In this document: positions 19,253-27,980 of the stretch, piece after piece
Layout: each line of letters begins with the position of its first letter
Position numbering within the stretch: the stretch's first letter is position 1
Assembly: GCA_947567425.1 (NCBI GenBank)
Contig: CANOLV010000010.1
Coordinates: 28,698 to 92,697 of the forward strand
Direction: 5' to 3'
DNA length: 64,000 bases
Origin: an uncultured Porphyromonadaceae bacterium
GTDB taxonomy: Bacteria; Bacteroidota; Bacteroidia; Bacteroidales; Muribaculaceae
Translations under genes and position numbers: made by a program
Notes under the pieces: generated by a model
Databases searched by the model: none
The model's input: the letters and a program-made list of their open reading frames with translations, nothing else
What the model was told of the DNA's origin: nothing

Positions 19253-20311
19253 ATGAAAAAAGCTTTATTAATGATTGCTCTCATGCTTAGTAGCGTGGTT
19301 GCTTTCGCTCAGAAACCAGACAAAAACGAGGTAAAACAACTTCAGAACTTCCTGTCACAACCTGCTGAAAAAGGTGGTACGAATGCCCAGGCATTGAAAA
19401 TCACCAATCTCTCCGCTCCCTCTACATGGGAAGGTGTAACTGTAGAAAACGGCAAAGTAACTGCCATCCAATGGAAGGACAAACATCTTGCCGGCTCTCT
19501 CAACCTTTCCGGATTCTCCGCTCTTACTAAAGTAGACGTTTCTCGCAACGCACTTACAGAACTCAACGTTTCAAACAATCCGGCACTTATCGAAGTTAAC
19601 GCTTCCAGAAATAAGCTCGCTCAGATGCAGATCGACAATGACGGCGCACTCGCTAAGCTATCCGTTTACCGCAACCGCCTTACCGACCTCAACATCACCG
19701 GAACACCGTTCCTGACCGATCTTAACTGTTCAAACAACCTCTTCGTAGAGCTTAACCTGGCCAACGCCGCCAATCTTAAGTCTCTCAACTGCCAGGGTTG
19801 CCACATCGAACAGCTCAACATCCAGGGTTGCGCGGCTTTGAAGAATCTTTATTGCGGTTACAACAAGCTTACTTCCATCAACCTTTACGGCGTGGAGAAC
19901 TTGACCAACTTCAATATCGACGACAACGAGATCTCTGAACTTATCATCTCCGGTCTGCCCTCTTTGAGCACTTTCATCTGCTCCGACAACCGGATGAAGT
20001 CTTTGGCTCTCCGCAACTGTAACGCTCTTATCGACGTAGTTTGCTCTTACAACGACCTTACCAGCTTTACTCTTGACAACTGCCCCAACCTTCAGTACAT
20101 CGACTGTTCTTACAACGACTTGACCAGCCTGACCGCAAGCAACCTTACTTTCCTCCAGCGCCTCATCTGTAACAACAACCAGCTGACCATGCTTGACGTA
20201 TCTTTCGACCAGGCTCTTACCTACATCAACTGCCGCTACAACTACATCACCGACTTCCGCACCATCGGTTGCACCAACCTGAACATGGTGGCCTGTCAGT
20301 GGAACTACTAA
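19253..20311 (+). CDS. Secreted leucine-rich-repeat protein
   Basis: A 352-residue protein with signal peptide MKKALLMIALMLSSVVAFAQ. The start is placed at 19253 (19247 also possible) because an upstream in-frame Met at 19193 lies inside a -7-like box (AACTTTTG at 19188-19195). From about residue 70 to the end it is a series of about 12 LRR units of about 21 residues (L-x-x-L-x-V/C-S-x-N-x-L pattern, for example LTELNVSNNPALIEVNASRN and LTSLTASNLTFLQRLICNNN), many with a Cys in the strand. No sorting domain or lipobox is visible. Secreted LRR proteins in gut Bacteroidales are thought to bind proteins or host surfaces; no specific role is known here. Its last 13 codons and 3' UTR are duplicated at 23011-23131. 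Confidence 0.85.
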   Translation: MKKALLMIALMLSSVVAFAQKPDKNEVKQLQNFLSQPAEKGGTNAQALKITNLSAPSTWEGVTVENGKVTAIQWKDKHLAGSLNLSGFSALTKVDVSRNALTELNVSNNPALIEVNASRNKLAQMQIDNDGALAKLSVYRNRLTDLNITGTPFLTDLNCSNNLFVELNLANAANLKSLNCQGCHIEQLNIQGCAALKNLYCGYNKLTSINLYGVENLTNFNIDDNEISELIISGLPSLSTFICSDNRMKSLALRNCNALIDVVCSYNDLTSFTLDNCPNLQYIDCSYNDLTSLTASNLTFLQRLICNNNQLTMLDVSFDQALTYINCRYNYITDFRTIGCTNLNMVACQWNY

Positions 20312-20391
20312 TCGAACGACAGCTTTTTTAAGTCTGTAATCCCAGATAATTAACCATCATGCTTATCTGACAGACACTTAAACATTAACCC
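20271..20391 (+). repeat. Direct repeat copy A: LRR 3' end plus 3' UTR
   Basis: 121 bases matching 23011-23131 with four mismatches, all within the first 33 bases (coding part); the stop codon and following 80-odd bases are identical. The UTR part can fold: GTCTG (20332-20336) with CAGAC (20371-20375), enclosing CAGATAA (20343-20349) with TTATCTG (20363-20369). Confidence 0.95.
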
Positions 20392-20392
20392 G

Positions 20393-20425
20393 TATTGGCG
20401 GATGCCCCCAAGGCACCCGCCAATA
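20393..20425 (+). terminator. Hairpin after the LRR gene
   Basis: A 14-bp stem with one mismatch, TATTGGCGGATGCC with GGCACCCGCCAATA, and a short loop. The T tract is poor (TCCATTTT), so termination is probable rather than certain. Confidence 0.6.
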
Positions 20426-20870
20426 TCCATTTTAACTGAAATTACCCCAAAAGGCAGTAAAGTAAAATAAAACTATCTTAATAATAACTATGAATCTTGT
20501 AAGTCAACAAGGCATACTCATATTTATAAATTCTCATCAATTTGGCTATATAAAATAAGAATACGACACAACATAATTACATATTTAATTCAAATTTCAA
20601 AAAAACAAGAAAATCATTTTGAACAATCGACAATATACCTTAAATTTGTAGCATTCAAAATATTGCTGACATACATACACAATATTTCCGAATCCATATC
20701 CAATAATTCATTTTAACCACAATTCAATATCATAACCAAACACAGACAAAAGACTTATCAAGGGAAAAGGCCACGGCATACACCTTAAGGTGAGTATCAA
20801 GGACACTCCACCCTGCAAAGAAAATTAATCATTGTGCCACAAATAAATATATTTTTGATAACAAGGAAAA
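20426..20870. other. AT-rich 445-base intergenic region
   Basis: No convincing gene. It holds a good promoter at 20618-20648 and a leader of roughly 215 bases before the lipoprotein gene at 20871. The leader includes the small palindrome CACCTTAAGGTG, but no known riboswitch could be recognised. Confidence 0.6.
20618..20648 (+). promoter_or_regulatory. Promoter with -33 and -7 elements
   Basis: TTTG at 20618-20621, a 19-base spacer, and TAAATTTG at 20641-20648: a full Bacteroidetes promoter. It would drive the frameshifted lipoprotein gene and the two secreted paralogues. Confidence 0.8.
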
Positions 20871-21567
20871 ATGAAATTGTTTAAAATCTCTTATATAATT
20901 TTTGCGACTATTATTTTATTAATCAGTTATAGCTGTCAACAAGATTCCGTTATTGACCAACCATCCGACCTTCCATATCTTTCGTTGCCTGATAATACTC
21001 TGTCTCAAAAACTAAATGAGATGTCTCATCAGGATGCTAGTATAATAATGGAATCATTTGGCAGAATGAAAATCCGTGAAAATGAATATGGACAATATAA
21101 AGTATTGACATTGTCTGGTCAGGAAATAAATGTATCCGAAAACATATATAGATATATAACTAATCTTATTCACACACAAAACCAAAACATCATATCTGAA
21201 ATCAGTATTTCGCGTAGTTCTCTATTAGATTCAAAAGAAGACTCAAATACAAATTTAAACGATTGCGTAGCCTGGAGCATATGTTACGCTAGACACATGT
21301 CGTACGAATCAGTAAATGGATGGATAACTCAAAATTATGGAACGAATGGAGTCCCTTGCAGGTAAAGAGGGTGGAAAAGTTATGAGTCCAGGAGACCTGT
21401 GTGGTCAGCATAATTTTGAGGGAAAATGTATTGTAGTTGAAGGACTCCATCACGCGATGATTGCATTTTCAGCTAATGGATATATGATAACATGCATGGA
21501 TGCTCAGGGAGGAAGCATTAAAACCATTCCAATCAACAATATCACATTAGCATATAAATATAACTAA
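20871..21567 (+). pseudogene. Frameshifted cysteine-peptidase-like lipoprotein
   Basis: Two overlapping frames appear to be one gene. The first (20871-21365, 164 residues) has a lipoprotein signal (lipobox near SYSC) and ends at WITQNYGTNGVPCR. The second continues in the +1 frame to 21567, with AGKEGGKVMSPGDLCG, GLHHAMIAFS and CMDAQGGSIKTIP. Cys132 in NDCVAWSICYA, a His in GLHHAMI and an Asp in MDAQGG could form a papain/C39-like Cys-His-Asp triad, which is inference from pattern. Skipping one base in the CCC run near 21353 restores a single protein of about 230 residues. Either the gene is inactive, the shift is programmed, or the base run is a sequencing error. Base composition is much more AT-rich than the flanking genes. 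Confidence 0.65.
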
Positions 21568-21578
21568 TCCATAATAAT

Positions 21579-22229
21579 ATGAAATTCAAATTGACCATAA
21601 TGTTTCTTTTGGCGTGGGTACCACTAACTTATGCTCAAATAGAAAATTTTGATAAGTGTTACGGCAGTCCAAAATCAACTGTCGATGTGGAATTAAAAGT
21701 TCCATGTGGATTCAATGCCATAGATTCCGCACCAAGTACATTCTTTATTAATCCGGAATCTAGTCCATATTTAAGCAGTTGGCATGGCAATGTTTTCCAA
21801 TCAGTCGATAGTAATTGTGTATTGTTATTCCCTAAATTATATTCCAGTATCTTGTCTTACAAAGGACAGGTGCGGAGTGAACTCGAAGCCGTAGGAAATG
21901 ACCGTGAAAATATATCTGATATTATAACTACTGTTGTTAACGAAGATATGTCGACTTACTGTAATGCCGATACCGCTTATATATACCGTCTAAAATTACC
22001 CCAGCCGTTCATGGATAAATACTCTCACTGCGTGGGCATATATCTACGAAAATATGCCCATCCAGCGATATTGATGAAAGTGATGATGACCGATGAGGGG
22101 CTAATTAAGGCTGACAACTATGTTAAACTGCTACTTTCTTGCGTCAAATACGGCAACACGACCACGGCAGAAAGCATAAAAGTTGAGGAATGGCTTGAAG
22201 ATAGCCGTCGACACAATCCAAACCTCTAA
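21579..22229 (+). CDS. Secreted protein of unknown function (paralogue 1)
   Basis: A 216-residue protein with signal peptide MKFKLTIMFLLAWVPLTYAQ. I do not recognise the family. It is clearly a paralogue of the next gene: shared segments include VDVELKVPCGF, EDMSTYCNADTAYIYR, PFMDKYSHCVGIYLRKYAHP and NYVKLLLSCVKYG in this copy. No catalytic motif is obvious. It lies 11 bases after the frameshifted peptidase-like gene, so the three probably share a transcript from the promoter at 20618. Low GC compared with neighbours suggests recent acquisition. Confidence 0.75.
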   Translation: MKFKLTIMFLLAWVPLTYAQIENFDKCYGSPKSTVDVELKVPCGFNAIDSAPSTFFINPESSPYLSSWHGNVFQSVDSNCVLLFPKLYSSILSYKGQVRSELEAVGNDRENISDIITTVVNEDMSTYCNADTAYIYRLKLPQPFMDKYSHCVGIYLRKYAHPAILMKVMMTDEGLIKADNYVKLLLSCVKYGNTTTAESIKVEEWLEDSRRHNPNL

Positions 22230-22241
22230 AACTTAATTTTT

Positions 22242-22961
22242 ATGCTACAACAGATTTACGTTGCGATGGTGTTTTTAGTAACAGTTGCCATCGCACATGC
22301 GCAGACTCACGGCTTCAAAGAGTATCAAGACAGCTACAGAAAGATGGATGTCACTGTCAAGGCTCCGGAAGGAATGCGCTATAATGATAATTCAGCATAT
22401 AGTGCAGAAAACGATTATCAAACTTATACGATAGATGTAAACCCAGATTTCTGTACTCTAAGCTGTGGGCATAAGATGCCCAATATTGGGTGGATATACG
22501 GCGCGGCGTTTGAAGGCGATGGGGCTGTGATGCTATTTCCGACACAGTTCAGCTACATGCCTCAGTTGGATTCGTGGGTCGAGCTGGAGATTCAAGCCTC
22601 GCATTCAGACCAAAACCTGGATGTCAGGCCGTATCTGTCAGTTATTGCACAAAAAGACATGTCGAAATACGCCAACGCAGACACCGTATTAGTCTATCAA
22701 TTTGATATTTTGGGAAAACCTTTTATGGACAAATATTCCCATGTCATAGGCGTATATCTGCGTAAGTATGCCCATCCGAGTATCGGCCTGAAGATTGTAA
22801 CCGACGACAAGGGACTTACCAAGAAGGATGAATACGTGAAGTTGATGCTTGACTGCATCAAATATGGCGATGAAGTCCACGATGAAGGCGTCAAGTGGGA
22901 AAAAGAATATCCCGGCAAAATCACCATTTTGGATAAAAGCCCATCCATACATACGAATTAA
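22242..22961 (+). CDS. Secreted protein of unknown function (paralogue 2)
   Basis: A 239-residue protein with a signal peptide ending near IAHAQ. It is homologous along its length to the preceding gene: MDVTVKAPEGM, KDMSKYANADTVLVYQF, PFMDKYSHVIGVYLRKYAHP and EYVKLMLDCIKYGDE. It differs by an insertion of about 20-25 residues in the N-terminal half. The tandem pair arose by duplication and then diverged strongly. Position 12 bases after paralogue 1 indicates one operon. Function unknown; secretion and pairing with a peptidase-like lipoprotein suggest activity in the periplasm or at the cell surface, which is inference only. Confidence 0.75.
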   Translation: MLQQIYVAMVFLVTVAIAHAQTHGFKEYQDSYRKMDVTVKAPEGMRYNDNSAYSAENDYQTYTIDVNPDFCTLSCGHKMPNIGWIYGAAFEGDGAVMLFPTQFSYMPQLDSWVELEIQASHSDQNLDVRPYLSVIAQKDMSKYANADTVLVYQFDILGKPFMDKYSHVIGVYLRKYAHPSIGLKIVTDDKGLTKKDEYVKLMLDCIKYGDEVHDEGVKWEKEYPGKITILDKSPSIHTN

Positions 22962-23010
22962 TATGAGTAGGTTACTTAAAGTTAATACTATCGCAAAAAA
23001 TGATATCATT

Positions 23011-23051
23011 GCTCCAACCTGAACATGATAGCCTGTCAGTGTAACTACTAA
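23011..23051 (+). pseudogene. Relic of a second LRR gene (last 13 codons)
   Basis: In frame it reads CSNLNMIACQCNY then stop, against CTNLNMVACQWNY at the end of the intact LRR gene. The upstream LRR body is missing. The substitutions between copies suggest two paralogous genes rather than a very recent copy. Confidence 0.7.
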
Positions 23052-23131
23052 TCGAACGACAGCTTTTTTAAGTCTGTAATCCCAGATAATTAACCATCAT
23101 GCTTATCTGACAGACACTTAAACATTAACCC
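23011..23131 (+). repeat. Direct repeat copy B: LRR 3' end plus 3' UTR
   Basis: Second copy of the 121-base repeat found at 20271-20391, exactly 2740 bases downstream. The two copies bracket the AT-rich island. Confidence 0.95.
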
Positions 23132-23134
23132 ATG

Positions 23135-23168
23135 CTACGGCCGCCATTCTGGCGGCCGTAGTTTTTTT
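23135..23168 (+). terminator. Strong terminator after repeat copy B
   Basis: A perfect 11-bp stem CTACGGCCGCC / GGCGGCCGTAG, a 5-base loop and seven T. Its sequence is unrelated to the hairpin in the same position after copy A. Confidence 0.93.
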
Positions 23169-23204
23169 AGTACCCGTTTAACACGAAATTTGCCATTTTT
23201 TCCG

Positions 23205-23212
23205 TATTTTTG
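23205..23212 (+). promoter_or_regulatory. lepA -7 box, near-leaderless transcript
   Basis: TATTTTTG ends 8 bases before the lepA ATG, so the mRNA would have a leader of only about 4-5 bases. The -33 region is not clear. Confidence 0.6.
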
Positions 23213-23220
23213 CACCCGAT

Positions 23221-25008
23221 ATGAAACGAATACGTAATTTTTGCATCATAGCCCACATCGACCACGGCAAGAGTACTCTCGCCGACCGTCTGCTCGAATA
23301 TACCAACACCATCGCCTCGAAGGACCTCCAGGCACAGGTGCTCGACGACATGGACCTTGAACGGGAACGTGGAATAACCATCAAAAGCCACGCCATTCAG
23401 ATGGAATATGGTCTTGACGGCGAACGGTATACGCTTAATCTTATCGACACTCCGGGACACGTCGATTTCTCATACGAAGTATCGCGCTCGATCGCCGCAT
23501 GCGAAGGCGCACTGCTAATAGTCGATGCTTCGCAAGGCATCCAGGCTCAGACCATATCCAACCTCTACATGGCCATCGACAATGATCTTGAGATCATTCC
23601 CGTGATCAACAAGGTCGATCTCGACAGCGCCAAGCCCGACGAGGTCGAGGATCAGATCATAGACCTGCTCGGATGCAAGCGGGAGGAGATCATCCGTGCT
23701 TCCGGAAAGACCGGTGTCGGAATTCCGGAAATACTTCAAGCCATCATCGAGCGCATTCCGGCTCCCAAGGGCGACCCACAGGCCCCGCTCCAGGCACTCA
23801 TCTTCGACTCCGTCTTCAATCCATTCAGAGGCATCATAGCCTACTATAAGATTGTTAACGGCACCATCCGCAAAAACGACTTTGTGAAATTCGTTTCGAC
23901 AGGCAAGGAGTACCACGCCGACGAAATCGGAGTGCTGAAGCTCGACATGTCGCCCCGCGAAGAACTATCGGCTGGAAATGTCGGCTACATAATCTCCGGA
24001 ATCAAGACCTCCAAAGAGGTCCGCGTGGGCGACACCATCACCCATGTACAGAATCCGTGCGACAAAGCCATCGACGGATTTGAGGAAGTAAAGCCGATGG
24101 TGTTCGCCGGTGTATATCCCATCGAGACCGAAGACTTCGAAAATCTGCGCTCCTCGCTTGAGAAGCTGCAGCTCAACGACGCCTCACTGACATTCTCCCC
24201 GGAATCGTCGATGGCGCTCGGATTCGGATTCCGGTGCGGTTTCCTCGGGCTTCTGCACATGGAAATCATACAGGAACGCCTCGGCCGCGAGTTTGACATG
24301 GACGTCATCACCACTGTGCCTAACGTGTCATACCGCGTCTACGATAAAAAAGGCGAGATGACAGAGGTCCACAACCCCTCAGGACTCCCCGACCCTACAC
24401 TCATCGACCATATAGAAGAGCCCTATATAAGAGCGTCGGTCATAACAGCCGCCGACTATATAGGACCCATTATGACATTATGCCTCGGCAAAAGAGGCGA
24501 GCTCGTAAAGCAGGAATACATCTCAGGCAACAGAATCGAAATCACTTTCGACCTCCCGTTGGGCGAAATAGTCATCGACTTTTACGACAAGCTTAAGTCC
24601 ATATCGAAAGGCTATGCATCCTTCGACTATCACCTGCACGACTTCCGCGAGTCGAAACTCGTCAAACTCGACATACTCCTTAATGGAGAAAGCGTCGACG
24701 CACTGAGCACACTGACCCATGTCGACAATGCTGTCAACTTCGGAAGGCGCATGTGCGAGAAGCTGAAGGAACTGATTCCCCGACAGCAGTTCGACATAGC
24801 CATACAAGCCGCCATCGGTGCCAAAATCATTGCCCGCGAGACGATAAAGGCAGTCAGAAAGGACGTCACCGCAAAGTGCTACGGAGGTGACATATCCCGA
24901 AAGCGTAAATTGCTTGAAAAGCAGAAGAAAGGCAAAAAGAGGATGAAACAGATCGGCTCGGTAGAAGTGCCGCAGAAAGCATTCCTCGCAGTGCTAAAGC
25001 TCGACTAA
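23221..25008 (+). CDS. lepA: Elongation factor 4 (LepA), ribosome back-translocase
   Basis: A 595-residue translational GTPase of normal LepA length. G motifs are complete: [14 protein letters not shown] (G1), DTPGHVDF (G3) and NKVD (G4). Elongation-factor domains II, III and V follow, with the LepA-specific C-terminal domain ending in [20 protein letters not shown] and [15 protein letters not shown]4 binds ribosomes and promotes back-translocation or remobilisation of stalled ribosomes. It has its own promoter directly upstream and a terminator downstream, so it is a single-gene unit. Confidence 0.98.
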   Translation: MKRIRNFCIIAHIDHGKSTLADRLLEYTNTIASKDLQAQVLDDMDLERERGITIKSHAIQMEYGLDGERYTLNLIDTPGHVDFSYEVSRSIAACEGALLIVDASQGIQAQTISNLYMAIDNDLEIIPVINKVDLDSAKPDEVEDQIIDLLGCKREEIIRASGKTGVGIPEILQAIIERIPAPKGDPQAPLQALIFDSVFNPFRGIIAYYKIVNGTIRKNDFVKFVSTGKEYHADEIGVLKLDMSPREELSAGNVGYIISGIKTSKEVRVGDTITHVQNPCDKAIDGFEEVKPMVFAGVYPIETEDFENLRSSLEKLQLNDASLTFSPESSMALGFGFRCGFLGLLHMEIIQERLGREFDMDVITTVPNVSYRVYDKKGEMTEVHNPSGLPDPTLIDHIEEPYIRASVITAADYIGPIMTLCLGKRGELVKQEYISGNRIEITFDLPLGEIVIDFYDKLKSISKGYASFDYHLHDFRESKLVKLDILLNGESVDALSTLTHVDNAVNFGRRMCEKLKELIPRQQFDIAIQAAIGAKIIARETIKAVRKDVTAKCYGGDISRKRKLLEKQKKGKKRMKQIGSVEVPQKAFLAVLKLD

Positions 25009-25032
25009 CAAATTAAGATTTATTATTGTTAT

Positions 25033-25076
25033 AGTGATATACCTGATTACACCATCCATCGGTATATCACTTTTTT
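25033..25076 (+). terminator. Terminator after lepA
   Basis: An 11-bp stem AGTGATATACC / GGTATATCACT, 17-base loop, six T. Confidence 0.9.
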
Positions 25077-25098
25077 AATCACTAAAGACGTAACCAAA

Positions 25099-26493
25099 AT
25101 GTCAGAGAATCAAGACTCCAGACCAGGTCTTCCTAAAAAAGTCTACTATTCGGCCAAACGCGCCATACGCAGCCATGCCAGCGGCGGTAACGTGCTTATC
25201 GCCGCTACAGTCCTGGCTTTGATCGTAGCCAACATTCCGGGTGTCAACACCATGTATTCCGACTTCTGGAACCAGGAGGTCAGGCTGCAGGTGGGAGGTT
25301 TCAATATTTTCAGCCACTCCGGCCACGCCATGAACATGCTACAGTTCATCAACGACGCCCTTATGGCCATATTCTTCTTCACCATCGGACTTGAAATCAA
25401 GCGCGAGGTGCTCGTGGGCGAACTCAGTTCGTTCAAGCAGGCTCTCCTCCCCATCATCGCCGCCGTCGGCGGCATGATCGTACCGGTCGGCATCTACATG
25501 GCCCTAAGTTCCGGTACGGACTACAGCGGCGGCGCGGCCATACCGATGGCTACCGACATCGCATTCTCGCTCGGCATCCTCGCCATGCTCGGATCAAGAG
25601 TCCCGGTATCGCTAAAGATATTCCTTACCACACTGGCCGTGGTCGACGACATCGGCGGCATCATAGTAATCGCCGCATTCTACTCTTCGGACATCCAGTT
25701 CGGACTTATTCTGATAGCGCTCGGACTGCTTGCCGTGCTCTTCCTCGGATCGTTGCTCAGGATACAGAGCAAGATTTTCTACCTGCTCATCGGCACCATC
25801 GTATGGTACCTGTTCCTCAACTCAGGCATACACCCGACCATCGCAGGAGTGCTCGTGGCATTCTGCATCCCCGCCACGCCGGTATTCGCCCCGAAGAAGT
25901 ATGTGCAGACCATCAGACGCTCGATAGCCAACTTCAATGCCGAGGACGACGAACTGCTCTCGCGGCGCTCGATCCTCAACAAAGACCAGATGGACTGGCT
26001 TAAACAGATAGAATCGGCGTCAGACAAAGTCATATCACCGCTTCAGGAGCTTGAAGACTCGCTCCATCCTGTGGTCAACTACCTGATCATCCCGATATTC
26101 GCATTTGCCAACGCAGGAATAAGCTTCGCCGGAATGCAGCCCGAATCAATAATAAGCGGCATAAGCCTCGCCATAATATGCGGACTCGTCATCGGCAAAT
26201 TCCTCGGCATATTCCTGTTCTCATGGGCTACGGTCAAACTCCATCTCGCACCCATGCCCCAGCACTCCAACTGGAAGATGCTTGCATCCGTGGCCGTACT
26301 CGGAGGCATCGGATTCACCGTGTCGCTGTTCATCGCCAACCTGTCGTTTGACGAGATGGGACAGCATGGACTCGAACTGCTCAACAATGCCAAACTCGGC
26401 ATCGTAGCCGGATCGCTCCTCGCCGGTATCGGAGGATTCCTGCTTCTCCACCGCTTCCTGCCGAAGACCGCGTGCGACGAGCCGGAAGAATAA
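25099..26493 (+). CDS. nhaA: Na+/H+ antiporter NhaA
   Basis: A 464-residue inner-membrane antiporter with about 12 hydrophobic segments. Diagnostic motifs are AIFFFTIGLEIKREVLVGELS, the ion-binding double aspartate in AVVDDIGGIIVIAAFY, and GGIGFTVSLFIANLSF near the C-terminus. It exports Na+ in exchange for H+ and helps pH and sodium homeostasis. The protein is longer than E. coli NhaA (388) because of a hydrophilic insert (about residues 265-310, with AEDDELLSRRSILNKDQMDW) and an N-terminal extension. It has a 36-base gap to pncB and is likely co-transcribed with it. Confidence 0.97.
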   Translation: MSENQDSRPGLPKKVYYSAKRAIRSHASGGNVLIAATVLALIVANIPGVNTMYSDFWNQEVRLQVGGFNIFSHSGHAMNMLQFINDALMAIFFFTIGLEIKREVLVGELSSFKQALLPIIAAVGGMIVPVGIYMALSSGTDYSGGAAIPMATDIAFSLGILAMLGSRVPVSLKIFLTTLAVVDDIGGIIVIAAFYSSDIQFGLILIALGLLAVLFLGSLLRIQSKIFYLLIGTIVWYLFLNSGIHPTIAGVLVAFCIPATPVFAPKKYVQTIRRSIANFNAEDDELLSRRSILNKDQMDWLKQIESASDKVISPLQELEDSLHPVVNYLIIPIFAFANAGISFAGMQPESIISGISLAIICGLVIGKFLGIFLFSWATVKLHLAPMPQHSNWKMLASVAVLGGIGFTVSLFIANLSFDEMGQHGLELLNNAKLGIVAGSLLAGIGGFLLLHRFLPKTACDEPEE

Positions 26494-26529
26494 TCCTCAA
26501 CATCCCGAAATCTGTAAAACCTACCGACA

Positions 26530-27735
26530 ATGCGACAAATCATAACCCGCTTCACCGACGACGACCTGTATAAGTTCACAATGTGCTGCGCCGTCATCGA
26601 CAATTATCCGAGAACAAGGGTAAGATACAAGTTCATCGACCGCAATGACACCATATATCCGCAAGGATTCGCCGATGAACTCCGCCACCAGATCGAACTG
26701 CTCGAAAATGTGGTGATCACTGAAGAGGAGATTGCGTTCATGCGGCGGAGGTGTTCCTACATTCCCGCTTGGTTCTACAGCTTCCTGAAAGGGTTCAGAT
26801 ACGACCGCCGATGGGTCAACATCCGGCAGGATGCCGAAGGGCATCTTGAAGTGGAGTTTGAAGGCTGTTGGAGCGACACTATCCTGCTTGAGGTAAAAGT
26901 GCTCGCCATAATCTCCGAACTGTACTACATTATGACCAGAGAAGACCATTCCCTCGACTACGACGACTATTACATACGTTCGAAAGAGAAGGCACGTCGT
27001 TTGATCGCCGAAGGGTGCGTGTCCAGCGACTTCGGCACCAGGCGCAGAGCGTCATTTCTCGCCCAGGACACCGCGGTGAAAGCCATGAAAGAATGCGGTG
27101 AAGAGATCTCCGGACCCGGCAGATTCGTCGGCACGAGCAATGTCTACTTCGCCATGAAGTACGACCTTACTCCCGTGGGGACGATGGCCCACGAACTCGT
27201 CTGCGCCATAGCCGGCATGTACGGACCGCAGATGGCCAACTATCTGGCCATGAAGACGTGGTCGCAGACATACCGCGGAGCACTCGGCACATTCCTTTAC
27301 GACACATACGGTTGGCGCATATTCAGCCTCAATTTCTCAGAGGACTATGCCAATATGTTCAAAGGTTTGCGCGTAGACAGTGGCGACAACTATCGCGAAC
27401 TGGATTTGATCGTAGAGAAATACCGCTCTCTCAACATAGATCCTGCCACCAAGCAGATTGTGTTCAGCAACGGTCTCAACGTAGACGAAGCCATAAGGAT
27501 CAATCGGTATGCCTCAGGCAAATGCCTTCCGTCATTCGGCATCGGCACACACTTTACCAACGATTTTCCGGAGATAAAGCCCATGAACATAGTCATAAAG
27601 CTCCTGGCAGTAAAAATCACCGAGTCATGGCCGTTCTACTGCGACACATGCAAACTCAGCGAAGACAAAGGTAAATACACTGGCGACAATGCCACCGTCC
27701 GACGCTTCATGGAAGCCCTGCACCTCATCCCCTGA
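26530..27735 (+). CDS. pncB: Nicotinate phosphoribosyltransferase
   Basis: A 401-residue enzyme of the Preiss-Handler NAD salvage pathway, making nicotinate mononucleotide from nicotinate and PRPP. Length matches E. coli PncB. Visible motifs are FTDDDLYKFTMC at the N-terminus, FVGTSNVYFAMKY followed by TPVGTMAHE (the region of the phosphorylated His), GLRVDSGDNYRELD and SFGIGTHFTND. The gene ends 43 bases before the first 36-bp tandem repeat; no normal terminator was found, and the REP-like hairpin at 27887 may end or stabilise the transcript. Confidence 0.97.
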   Translation: MRQIITRFTDDDLYKFTMCCAVIDNYPRTRVRYKFIDRNDTIYPQGFADELRHQIELLENVVITEEEIAFMRRRCSYIPAWFYSFLKGFRYDRRWVNIRQDAEGHLEVEFEGCWSDTILLEVKVLAIISELYYIMTREDHSLDYDDYYIRSKEKARRLIAEGCVSSDFGTRRRASFLAQDTAVKAMKECGEEISGPGRFVGTSNVYFAMKYDLTPVGTMAHELVCAIAGMYGPQMANYLAMKTWSQTYRGALGTFLYDTYGWRIFSLNFSEDYANMFKGLRVDSGDNYRELDLIVEKYRSLNIDPATKQIVFSNGLNVDEAIRINRYASGKCLPSFGIGTHFTNDFPEIKPMNIVIKLLAVKITESWPFYCDTCKLSEDKGKYTGDNATVRRFMEALHLIP

Positions 27736-27778
27736 AGCACCGCCCGACCCGCACCGAAGTACTGTGCCGCATTCACCG

Positions 27779-27886
27779 AGCCACCAGACCATATCCAAGG
27801 CCACAGCATCAGTAAGCCACCAGACCATATCCATGACCTCAGCCTCAGTAAGCCACCAGACCATATCCAAGACCTCAGCCTCAGTA
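27779..27886 (+). repeat. Three tandem 36-bp repeats
   Basis: Units at 27779-27814, 27815-27850 and 27851-27886, all beginning AGCCACCAGACCATATCCA and ending TCAGTA, with a few differences. They run directly into a REP-like element. Two diverged units occupy the same place before the third REP copy (about 28666-28738). Confidence 0.95.
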
Positions 27887-27980
27887 AGCCGCAGGCTATT
27901 AACCGGGTACATGGAGCCGTGAGGCGACATGTGCCCGGCAAGACAGACCCCGCTGCAGGATGTCCGCAGGACATCGGTTA
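27887..27980 (+). repeat. REP-like element copy A
   Basis: 94 bases: GCCGCAGGC, an imperfect hairpin CCGGGTACATG / CATGTGCCCGG, and a 15-base palindrome ATGTCC-GCA-GGACAT. Its end overlaps the stop codon of the Y1 transposase gene by three bases. Confidence 0.9.

Noticed and set aside
27779-27886. 36-bp repeats as a CRISPR array
   Set aside because: The units are directly adjacent with no spacers, are imperfect, and no cas gene is near.
27887-27980. REP copy A as an ordinary terminator of pncB
   Set aside because: The hairpin lacks a T tract and occurs as a mobile-looking repeat in four places.
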